This document shows positions 4,352 through 11,029 of a DNA stretch of 11,029 nucleotides, in pieces; the first letter of the stretch is position 1, and each line of letters opens with the position of its first letter. A program made the position numbers and the translations under genes. The stretch comes from CAYMDS01 sp964576705 (GTDB lineage Bacteria; Patescibacteriota; Microgenomatia; Levybacterales; UBA12049), in the NCBI GenBank assembly GCA_964576705.1, contig CAZNVI010000038.1, forward strand, positions 1 through 11,029, written 5' to 3'. Under the pieces are notes generated by a model, which saw only the letters and a program-made list of their open reading frames with translations, was not told the DNA's origin and searched no databases.

Positions 4352-5864
4352 TGTTATTTTTCCAAAAATTCATCATGATCCAGTAAAACTATTAGGGGAG
4401 CTCAAATCTAAACCTGAAGACTATTGGATAAAAAGAGGAGAAAAACGCGCGCTACAACTTTTTCACTTGATGGCTGAAAGAGTCCCTGCATATAAAGATT
4501 TTCTCAAAAAAAATAAGATAAGCCATGAACTCATACACTCCATAAATGATTTTAAAAAAATCCCTACACTTAATAAAGACAATTATTTAAGACTTTATCC
4601 TCGCGCTTCCCTCTGCTGGGATGGAAACCTTAAAAATAATCGATGGACTATCTCGACTACTTCAGGCTCGACTGGCGAACCTTATTACTTCCCGCGTCAA
4701 ATTTATCAAGATCTGCAGTACGCGTTAATCGCGGAATTATATTTACTAACTAATTATAGTATAGATAGAAAATCTACTCTTTATATTTGTGCTTTTCCTA
4801 TGGGGGGATGGATCGGCGGAGTATTTACTTATGAAGCGATCAGGATACTAGCAGAGCGAGGTAAATACCCTTTAAGCATAATTACTCCGGGAATAAACAA
4901 AACAGAAGTTTTAAAAGCAGTTAAAAACTTAGGGCAAGATTTTGATCAAATAATAATCGGGTCATATGCACCTTTCTTAAAAGATATTCTTGATGATGGA
5001 ATCAATATGGGCATAGATTGGAAAAAATATAATCCTGGATTTATTTTTTCCGCTGAAGGTTTTAGTGAAAGCTTCCGTGACTATGTGATAAAGAATTCCG
5101 GGATCAAGGACATATACCGAGGGACTCTAAATCACTATGGCACCGTAGATCTTGGAACTATGTCATACGAAACACCTGTTTCTATTATGATAAGAAGATT
5201 GGCTGTGGAAAATAAAAATCTTTATAAGTACCTTTTTTTGGATAACATTAAGCTTCCCACACTTACACAGTATAATCCTGAAATGTTCTACTTTGAAGAA
5301 AACCAAGGAGCGTTAATATGTTCATCTTTCAGCGGTCTTCCGTTAGTGCGTTATGACCTCAAAGATCATGGAGGGATAATCAGCTTTAAAGATATGAAAG
5401 CCAGATTTACAGATGCCGGATTAAACCTTGGAAACCAAATAAATAAAAATAAATTAGGTGATACTATTTGGAATTTGCCGTTTGTTTATATATATGAGAG
5501 AGGTGATTTTTCCGTAAGTTTTTATGCTTTCCAAATCTATCCTGCGACCATCAGGCGCGCTTTGCAAATAAATGAACTTGAGGATAAAATAACCGGAAAA
5601 TTCACTATGGCGGTAGATTATGATAAAGATGGCCAGCAAATCTTTTCGATTAATATTGAATTAAAATCAAATGTAACTAAATCTTTAAGTCTAGAGAGGA
5701 CTTTAGCTCAATTAATAAAGAAACAACTATTAAAAGAGAGTTCTGAATACAAAGAAACCACAGAGAAATACGGAGAAAAAACAACACCGCAAATAATATT
5801 ATGGAGGTATGAAGACCCGACTTACTTTAAACCCGGAATTAAACAGAAATGGGTAAAAAATTAA
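4344..5864 (+). CDS. Adenylate-forming enzyme, PaaK/LuxE-like (phenylacetate-CoA ligase superfamily)
   Basis: This 506-residue protein should activate a carboxylic acid with ATP to an acyl-adenylate, and perhaps pass it to CoA, another thiol or an amine. The ATP phosphate loop is TTSGSTGEP (105-113). An A5-type motif is YGTVDLG (265-271). RYD (336-338) stands in the A7 position, ERGD (385-388) with IYPATI (398-403) in the A8 hinge region, and lysines near the C-terminus (Lys500, Lys502) could act as the A10 lysine. It is longer than typical PaaK (about 430-440), with a helical N-terminal extension and an insert near 340-375. No carrier-protein domain is attached. The ATG overlaps the dehydrogenase stop by 8 nt, and the next gene starts 1 nt after its stop. 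Substrate is unknown; a product of the neighbouring dehydrogenase is an obvious candidate. Confidence 0.8.
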   Translation: MDNVIFPKIHHDPVKLLGELKSKPEDYWIKRGEKRALQLFHLMAERVPAYKDFLKKNKISHELIHSINDFKKIPTLNKDNYLRLYPRASLCWDGNLKNNRWTISTTSGSTGEPYYFPRQIYQDLQYALIAELYLLTNYSIDRKSTLYICAFPMGGWIGGVFTYEAIRILAERGKYPLSIITPGINKTEVLKAVKNLGQDFDQIIIGSYAPFLKDILDDGINMGIDWKKYNPGFIFSAEGFSESFRDYVIKNSGIKDIYRGTLNHYGTVDLGTMSYETPVSIMIRRLAVENKNLYKYLFLDNIKLPTLTQYNPEMFYFEENQGALICSSFSGLPLVRYDLKDHGGIISFKDMKARFTDAGLNLGNQINKNKLGDTIWNLPFVYIYERGDFSVSFYAFQIYPATIRRALQINELEDKITGKFTMAVDYDKDGQQIFSINIELKSNVTKSLSLERTLAQLIKKQLLKESSEYKETTEKYGEKTTPQIILWRYEDPTYFKPGIKQKWVKN

Positions 5865-5865
5865 T

Positions 5866-6927
5866 ATGCAACCTGTTATATTTTTTGAAGGCAAATACAA
5901 TTTGAAAGACTTAGGAGATTTCAAAAAAAACCATAAGATATGGAAATTGATTGATATTTACGAACAGCAATTATGCGAGCTTTTCGAAATCCGCAATCCC
6001 TCTCTTATAAAATTCTCAGATTTCGGCACCAAGCAAAGAGAATTTATATCTGAAAAAAACAAAAACAGCCAAGGCAATTGGGTATACTTTCCTTGGAGTG
6101 GCATTTTTCTACACATGGTTAATAAAGATGAGTATTTCGAACTTCGCACTAACCGAAACAGAAATTTAATTACAAAAGATGAACAAGTTAAATTAAATGA
6201 TTCCTGTATCGGGATAGTTGGATTATCTGTAGGCACCAACACTGCGCTTGGACTTACCTATCAGGGCATAGCAAACACCGTGAAACTTGCAGAGTATGAT
6301 AGTTTAAATACCACTAATCTTAATCGTGTTAAAGCAGGTCTTCATGATGTAGGATCAAAAAAAATTGAGATAGTTTCAAGACAAATTTATGATATTAATC
6401 CTTATGCAGATCTATCACTTTTTGAGAATGGCTTAAACGAAAACAATCTCGATCAATTTATAAATCAATCACCTAAGCCTCAAATAATATTTGAATTAAT
6501 TGATGATTTTAAAATGAAGATAAACCTAAGACTAGCTGCTAGGAAGGCAGGAATTCCTGTAATAATGCTAACTAATCTTGGAGATAGCGTATTAGTGGAC
6601 ATTGAACGCTTTGACTTGAACCCATCACTTGAATTATTCAACGGGCTCTTAGGAACTGTCCCTCAAGACATACTCGATGACAAAGAATTAGATGTAAAAA
6701 AGTACGCTATGCAAATAGTGGGCATAGACAATGTACCCCATAGAGCACGTGAATCAGTAAAGGAGATAGGTGATACTCTTGTCGGGAGACCTCAGCTATT
6801 TAGCACCTTATCTATATCAAGTGGTATCGCTACATACATAGCGAAAAAACTAATCTTAGGTAAAAACTTACCGAGCGGAAGAAGAAAAGTACAATTTGAT
6901 GAATGGTTAAACCTCGAATCTCTGTAG
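5866..6927 (+). CDS. ThiF/E1-like adenylyltransferase (Rv1355c/MoeY N-terminal type)
   Basis: The 353-residue protein has an N-terminal region of about 105 residues containing WVYFPWSG (72-79) and FELRTNRNRN (91-100), then an E1-like Rossmann domain. Its nucleotide-binding loop is GIVGLSVG (116-123). AEYDSLNTTNLNR (142-154) supplies Asp145 and the Asn/Arg residues that contact ATP in MoeB/ThiF. Lys165/Lys166 and ELIDD (210-214) follow in expected places. The style matches my recollection of the N-terminal half of mycobacterial Rv1355c (MoeY). Only two cysteines exist (Cys37, Cys114); there is neither a zinc CxxC pair nor a catalytic cysteine in the crossover region. I infer adenylation of a carboxylate or peptide C-terminus without thioester transfer. 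No ubiquitin-like partner or ThiS/MoaD gene is in the window. The nitroreductase that is fused in Rv1355c is encoded next. Confidence 0.82.
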   Translation: MQPVIFFEGKYNLKDLGDFKKNHKIWKLIDIYEQQLCELFEIRNPSLIKFSDFGTKQREFISEKNKNSQGNWVYFPWSGIFLHMVNKDEYFELRTNRNRNLITKDEQVKLNDSCIGIVGLSVGTNTALGLTYQGIANTVKLAEYDSLNTTNLNRVKAGLHDVGSKKIEIVSRQIYDINPYADLSLFENGLNENNLDQFINQSPKPQIIFELIDDFKMKINLRLAARKAGIPVIMLTNLGDSVLVDIERFDLNPSLELFNGLLGTVPQDILDDKELDVKKYAMQIVGIDNVPHRARESVKEIGDTLVGRPQLFSTLSISSGIATYIAKKLILGKNLPSGRRKVQFDEWLNLESL

Positions 6928-6945
6928 CTTTCCACAGATTTGTAT

Positions 6946-6951
6946 TATAAT
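6946..6951 (+). promoter_or_regulatory. Possible internal -10 box before the nitroreductase gene
   Basis: A perfect TATAAT lies in the 35-nt gap, 11 nt before the ATG at 6963. The base 17 bp upstream (6923-6928) shows no good -35 box. If used, the transcript would be almost leaderless. AT-rich context makes chance likely. Confidence 0.25.
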
Positions 6952-6962
6952 AAAGATATTAC

Positions 6963-7985
6963 ATGGACCATAAAGCTAACTACAATGCCTGGAATATTAA
7001 AGAATCGGAATTTCCCAAAGATGGATCTGTTGAAGAAAAAATACAGTTTTTTATAAAATACGGCGTTCTCGCCCCCTCTACCCACAATACCCAACCATGG
7101 CAGTTTAAAATAGTTGGTTCTAAACTATTAATTCTCCCAGACTGGGACTATAAATTGCCTTACGGCGATCCGGATAATAGTAACTTATATTTTAGCCTGG
7201 GATGCTGCGCTGTCAACATACTATCCGCTGCTGAGTACTTTGACCTGTCTACTATAATCACGATTTCGAATTCTGTAGATAAACCAATAGAGATAAGTTT
7301 TAAAAATAAAATAAAATCAGACATTTTCCTAAGGAACCTATTTCCATACATAACCAAACGTTTTTCAAATAAGTTTCAGTATAACAATACTGATTTTGAA
7401 TCAAGTATTAAAAAAGGGTTATTCACCTTTTCTAATAATGACGAAGCTAAACTAATATTCGTGTATGATAAAAAATTAACTACACAAATTGCTGATATTC
7501 ATAAAAATGCAGTCCTTTCATATCTAAAAAATAAGAAATTTAAATCTGAGCTTGCAAGTTGGATGCGTACTAATAATACAAAATCATATGATGGAATGCC
7601 GGGCTTCGTCTCAGGACTTAGTAATATGAAAGTAAAAATCGGAAAAATATTACTACGCTATACGCCCATAATTATAAAATCTCATGGTAAAAAAGATAAA
7701 ATGTTGATCTCAACAAGCCCTATGGTAGGTGTAATCTATACAAAATCTAATAAAATTTCAGACTGGGTTAAATCAGGCATGTTATATGAGAAAATCGCCT
7801 TGTTTACAACTAGCAAGAATATTCAAACAACAATTCTGGCTGCTATGATCGAGGATCAATATAGTAACTCAAAACTAAAAAAACTGCTAAATCTTAACGG
7901 ATACCTTCAGATTTTCTTCAGACTGGGAGTAAATGATATAAATAATATTCATACTCCCCGTCGCTCTCCTCAATATGTATCTTAA
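6963..7985 (+). CDS. Nitroreductase-fold flavoprotein, Acg/Rv1355c C-terminal type
   Basis: The 340-residue protein carries the Acg-type FMN signature LAPSTHNTQPWQF (36-48), followed by LYFSLGCCAVNILSAA (75-90), which corresponds to the second conserved helix of that group. The C-terminal half has the expected order: a STSPMVGVIYTK strand, a WVKSGMLYEKI helix, and a final TPRRSPQ. Members bind FMN. Some are oxidoreductases of small molecules; others may only sequester flavin, as proposed for mycobacterial Acg. Placed after the ThiF-like gene, it recreates as two genes the ThiF-nitroreductase order of Rv1355c: 353 plus 340 residues against about 715 for the fusion, from memory. Its stop overlaps the hydrolase start by 11 nt. 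The start at 6963 has only a poor AAAG upstream. Substrate unknown. Confidence 0.82.
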   Translation: MDHKANYNAWNIKESEFPKDGSVEEKIQFFIKYGVLAPSTHNTQPWQFKIVGSKLLILPDWDYKLPYGDPDNSNLYFSLGCCAVNILSAAEYFDLSTIITISNSVDKPIEISFKNKIKSDIFLRNLFPYITKRFSNKFQYNNTDFESSIKKGLFTFSNNDEAKLIFVYDKKLTTQIADIHKNAVLSYLKNKKFKSELASWMRTNNTKSYDGMPGFVSGLSNMKVKIGKILLRYTPIIIKSHGKKDKMLISTSPMVGVIYTKSNKISDWVKSGMLYEKIALFTTSKNIQTTILAAMIEDQYSNSKLKKLLNLNGYLQIFFRLGVNDINNIHTPRRSPQYVS

Positions 7986-8865
7986 TACGAACTTGGCAGA
8001 AAAAAAGTTGGAACAATTAAGTAAAGCCGTTATCCGGCACGATAAAATAGAAATCAATAAGTATTCCATCCATTATATAATTTCAGGCAAAGGTGAACCG
8101 CTTTTACTTATACATGGCGCGAATATAGGCTGGGCTCAGTGGTATAGAAATATTGCATCTTTGAGTAAATTATTCACAGTATATGCAATTGACTTACCGG
8201 GCTCCGGGAATTCGACAAAAATTGACTATGAGAATTATGATATCGAGGATGCTTTCGTTAAGACTGTAAAGGACTTTATTATACTTAAAAAATTAAGTAA
8301 ACTGAATATAGTCGGGCATTCAATAGGCGGTTTTATAGCTTTGAAGCTTGCATTTGATATGAAAGATAAAATTAAAAAGATCGTGCTTGTAAATCCAATA
8401 GGCTTGATCGATTATATGCCGATCAGTCAGTTACCTTTATCTCTAAATTTTTTTGCTAAGTTTTTAACTAAAACAGCTTTAAAGCCTACTAGAAAAAATA
8501 TAGGAAATTTTTTAAGAAGTGTCTTGCTGAACAAAGAAGCCATTACCGAAGAATTTATTACCTATTATCATGCGAATATTACTCGTGATTTTATTACACA
8601 TCCAATTATGCTTATGCATAGCCTGATAAAAGGAACTCGCATGAAGAGAAATCTTGTCCTGAAAGACAAACTTACATCTGTCTTTCAACCTACGTTAATA
8701 ATTCTCGGAGATAGCGACAAAATGATACCTTCAGATAAAGTTGTAAAGGCGTACTCATTAATCCCTAACTTTGAAGTGAAGGTATATGAAAACACAGGAC
8801 ATGTTCCTTCTCTTGAACAAAGCGATAGATTTAATAAAGATATACTTAAGTTCTTGCGAAAATAA
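7975..8865 (+). CDS. Alpha/beta-fold hydrolase
   Basis: The 296-residue protein has the full alpha/beta-hydrolase layout: oxyanion segment LLLIHGAN (43-50), DLPGSGNS (73-80), nucleophile elbow GHSIGG with Ser116 (114-119), cap region about 145-225, acid Asp248 in LGDSDKMIP, and catalytic His276 in TGHVP. A complete Ser-Asp-His triad implies an active esterase, lactonase, thioesterase-like or C-C bond hydrolase. No signal peptide or lipoprotein box is seen, so it is probably cytosolic. Its ATG lies inside the end of the nitroreductase gene (11-nt overlap) without its own Shine-Dalgarno site, and the kinase gene starts 3 nt after its stop. In the operon it could release or degrade an activated acyl product; that is inference. 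Confidence 0.9.
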   Translation: MYLNTNLAEKKLEQLSKAVIRHDKIEINKYSIHYIISGKGEPLLLIHGANIGWAQWYRNIASLSKLFTVYAIDLPGSGNSTKIDYENYDIEDAFVKTVKDFIILKKLSKLNIVGHSIGGFIALKLAFDMKDKIKKIVLVNPIGLIDYMPISQLPLSLNFFAKFLTKTALKPTRKNIGNFLRSVLLNKEAITEEFITYYHANITRDFITHPIMLMHSLIKGTRMKRNLVLKDKLTSVFQPTLIILGDSDKMIPSDKVVKAYSLIPNFEVKVYENTGHVPSLEQSDRFNKDILKFLRK

Positions 8866-8868
8866 ACT

Positions 8869-11019
8869 ATGACACCCATACTGCCGCTTCTGTTTTTGAT
8901 TATTGTAGCTTTAACAAACGTTTCTTTAGCTCTTTTAGTGTTCGCAAATAATCCTAAAAGCGCTACCAATAGACTATTTAGCTCCCTGAACATAGTTCTA
9001 CTTATTTGGCTCACGATTAATTACTTATCTATACATCCGTTTTTTAATAATTTCAGCTTAATACTAATAAGATTCACTATATTTTATGCTGTACTTATAA
9101 GCTTACTGTTCTATCTCCTTTCAATAACTATACCTAAAAAAACTATTCCTTTATCTAAAAAATCATTAATACTCATAATATTAGCCTCATCGATCACTAT
9201 GTTAATTACTATTTCGCCTTATGCGTTTACGGAAGTAACATTTGTAAATAACTCACCTGCGCCAATACCGGGTCCAGGAATGCTTCCATTTAGTATATTA
9301 TCAACAATTTTCAGTGTTCTGGCAGTTTTTACTTTGTATAAAAGACTTAGAAAGACTACCGGAATTGAGAGAGAGCAGCTGATGTATGTAGCATTCGGTA
9401 TTTTAATGATGCTAGGGGCAGTAATCTTAACTGTCTTACTCCCTGTATTGTTTTTTAATCAAAGTGTATTTGTGAGTTTACTGCCTGTTTATACTATATT
9501 TTTTCTAACACCTACTACCTACGCAATCATAAGACATCGCTTGATGGATATCCGATTAGTAGTTACAAAAACTGTCTCATTTACTCTGATTATCGCAATA
9601 GTTGCCATCTTCTATGCGTTAACTTTTGCTAATTTAACATCATTAATTAGTCCCAACTCATCACGAGCTGTATCGATAATAGTTTCCACCATCTTTTCTC
9701 TAATCATGATACTTTCTTTTCAGCCGATAAAACGAATATTTGAAAAGGTTACTGACAAAATTTTCTATAGAGATCACTATAACACTAATTCATTACTCCA
9801 TGCTCTAGCGAGAATAATGGCCGGGACCTATGATCTAACATCCCTAAGTCAGCAACTCTTAAAAGAGCTTACGATGCAAATGAGGCTTTCAAAAGGATTA
9901 CTAGTACTTATAACTGACAATAATATTACTCATCAAATTAGCGATGGAACTAATTCGCTTAGTAATCTTGATAACGAAAAGATAATAAAGATTTATGAAG
10001 CTGGCAATACCTTAATATATGAAGACTTGGCGGACGAATCAGATAAAGAATTTATGAGATCAATGGATCTTGGTTTCATAACCAATTTAAAAAGCGGTGA
10101 TAAAAAAATTGGATTAGTTTGTTTAGGTTCTAAGTTATCAGGAGACATTTTTACTACAGATGATATACGTGTCCTTGAAACTTTTTCTTCAGAAGCTGCA
10201 GTAGCTATTCAAAACGCTTTGGCAATTGAACAAATTCAAAAGTTTAACTTAACCTTACAGCGGGAAGTCGATAAAGCTACAAAGGATCTACAAAATGCTA
10301 ATAACCGCTTGCAAGTATTAGATAAATTGAAAGATGAATTCGTATCATTGGCTTCTCATGAACTCAGGACTCCAATGACAGCTATAAAATCATATCTTTG
10401 GCTATTTATTCAAGGAAAAAACGCTTCACTAAATGATAGAGAACAAAAATATATCGAAAGAGCATATCAAGCAACGGACCGTTTGATAACGTTGGTAAAT
10501 GACATGCTGAATGTCTCTAGAATTGAATCTGGCAGGATGAATATCCTGATTAAGCCATTCAGTGCTTTAAAGCTTATCCAAGAGGTTATAGAAGAGCTAA
10601 AACCTGCTGCAGAAAAACAAAAAATATCAATTACCTTTAACCCGAATCCAGAAGAATTACCTGATGTACTTGCCGACCAAAATAAGATTAGAGAGGTGCT
10701 GATAAACCTGATAGGGAATTCAATAAAATTTACACCCGAAGGTGGTATTATCACCGTAAGCTTAACTAAAAACGACTCGTTTTTAATCACCCATATTAAA
10801 GATACGGGGAAAGGAATCAACCAGGAAGATTTACCTAAGTTATTTCAGAAATTTCAAACAGTGGGTAATAATTATCTGACAAAAATGAATGCTCAAGGCA
10901 CCGGCTTAGGCTTATATTTATCTAAATCTATAATCGAAATGCATGGTGGAAGTATTTGGGCTGAATCTGAAGGCGAAGGAAATGGGGCTACTTTTTCTTT
11001 TTCGCTTAAAACCGTATAA
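8869..11019 (+). CDS. Membrane histidine kinase: 7TM sensor (HisKA_7TM type), two extra TMs, GAF, HisKA, HATPase
   Basis: The 716-residue protein begins with seven hydrophobic segments (about 5-26, 36-53, 62-86, 98-118, 138-157, 170-195, 199-222), the layout of HisKA_7TM sensors. Two more follow (232-258, 266-285), then the FYRDHYN motif (299-305) that commonly starts the cytosolic part of such kinases. A GAF-like domain spans about 310-455 and a coiled coil 455-490. The H-box is ASHELRTP, with phospho-acceptor His497. The ATP-binding domain has the N-box LINLIGNSIKF (Asn613, Asn617), DTGKGI (645-650), the F-box LFQKFQ and the G2 box GTGLGLYLSK (677-686). All catalytic elements are present; no receiver domain is attached. 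It is the last gene of the operon in the window, 3 nt after the hydrolase, so sensor and enzymes are probably made together. Ligand unknown. The partner could be the receiver at 1524-1919 or a gene to the right. Confidence 0.92.
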   Translation: MTPILPLLFLIIVALTNVSLALLVFANNPKSATNRLFSSLNIVLLIWLTINYLSIHPFFNNFSLILIRFTIFYAVLISLLFYLLSITIPKKTIPLSKKSLILIILASSITMLITISPYAFTEVTFVNNSPAPIPGPGMLPFSILSTIFSVLAVFTLYKRLRKTTGIEREQLMYVAFGILMMLGAVILTVLLPVLFFNQSVFVSLLPVYTIFFLTPTTYAIIRHRLMDIRLVVTKTVSFTLIIAIVAIFYALTFANLTSLISPNSSRAVSIIVSTIFSLIMILSFQPIKRIFEKVTDKIFYRDHYNTNSLLHALARIMAGTYDLTSLSQQLLKELTMQMRLSKGLLVLITDNNITHQISDGTNSLSNLDNEKIIKIYEAGNTLIYEDLADESDKEFMRSMDLGFITNLKSGDKKIGLVCLGSKLSGDIFTTDDIRVLETFSSEAAVAIQNALAIEQIQKFNLTLQREVDKATKDLQNANNRLQVLDKLKDEFVSLASHELRTPMTAIKSYLWLFIQGKNASLNDREQKYIERAYQATDRLITLVNDMLNVSRIESGRMNILIKPFSALKLIQEVIEELKPAAEKQKISITFNPNPEELPDVLADQNKIREVLINLIGNSIKFTPEGGIITVSLTKNDSFLITHIKDTGKGINQEDLPKLFQKFQTVGNNYLTKMNAQGTGLGLYLSKSIIEMHGGSIWAESEGEGNGATFSFSLKTV

Positions 11020-11029
11020 AGTCAGTTCG

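Larger units (their letters stand above)
3237..11019 (+). other. Predicted six-gene operon: five enzymes plus membrane histidine kinase
   Basis: All six genes run in one direction. Junctions are an 8-nt overlap, a 1-nt gap, a 35-nt gap, an 11-nt overlap and a 3-nt gap. Most starts lack a Shine-Dalgarno site, consistent with translational coupling. The promoter at 3237-3265 would drive the unit, and no terminator-like structure was noticed between its genes. A weak extra promoter may lie before the fourth gene. Confidence 0.7.

Noticed and set aside
5866..6927. MoeB/ThiF for molybdopterin or thiamine synthesis
   Set aside because: Zinc and catalytic cysteines are absent, the N-terminal region is of the Rv1355c type, and no moa, moe or thi genes lie nearby.
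5866..7985. Thiazole/oxazole-modified peptide (TOMM) cluster, given E1-like and nitroreductase genes
   Set aside because: There is no YcaO gene, no precursor peptide candidate, and the nitroreductase is of the Acg type, not the McbC/SagB type.
10467..10820. Minus-strand 117-codon frame within the histidine kinase gene
   Set aside because: It is antisense to conserved HisKA/HATPase motifs and has no recognisable features.

Overview
The window most likely comes from a member of the Candidate Phyla Radiation (Patescibacteria, perhaps the Microgenomates side), probably a metagenome assembly. This rests on AT-rich genes (roughly 36-37% GC in sampled lines), very tight gene packing, few Shine-Dalgarno sites, a histidine kinase H-box of a kind I associate with these genomes, and intergenic repeats containing TGTCATTCTGAAC. 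A 100-N gap with matching flanks also points to an assembled scaffold. UGA, UAA and UAG all act as stops. The assignment is by impression and was not searched.

Left block (1-1919, + strand): the end of a cupin-type sugar-phosphate isomerase, a bifunctional phosphoglucose/phosphomannose isomerase-like SIS protein, and a stand-alone CheY-like receiver protein. The first two fit fructose-6-P/mannose-6-P interconversion for sugar-nucleotide supply.

Middle block (1920-3286): repeats, a long imperfect inverted repeat, the 100-N gap flanked by an exact 55-bp duplication, and one minus-strand gene for a 7-TM protein with an internal duplication. That gene is clearly GC-richer (about 53-57% in sampled lines) than its neighbours. 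Between it and the next operon lie divergent promoter candidates, an operator-like inverted repeat and a terminator-like element.

Right block (3287-11019, + strand): six genes in an apparent operon. They are a Leu/Val/Glu-type amino-acid dehydrogenase, a PaaK/LuxE-like adenylate-forming enzyme, a ThiF/E1-like adenylyltransferase, an Acg-type nitroreductase, an alpha/beta hydrolase, and a multi-TM histidine kinase (7TM sensor, GAF, HisKA, HATPase). Junctions are 8- and 11-nt overlaps or gaps of 1, 3 and 35 nt. The ThiF plus nitroreductase pair looks like a split form of the Rv1355c (MoeY) fusion of mycobacteria. Five metabolic enzymes coupled to a membrane receptor kinase suggest a system that makes and senses a small molecule derived from an amino acid or carboxylic acid. 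The individual families are recognisable; the joint function is inference. A near-consensus promoter precedes the operon, and a terminator-like hairpin lies inside the start of its first gene, which suggests attenuation.
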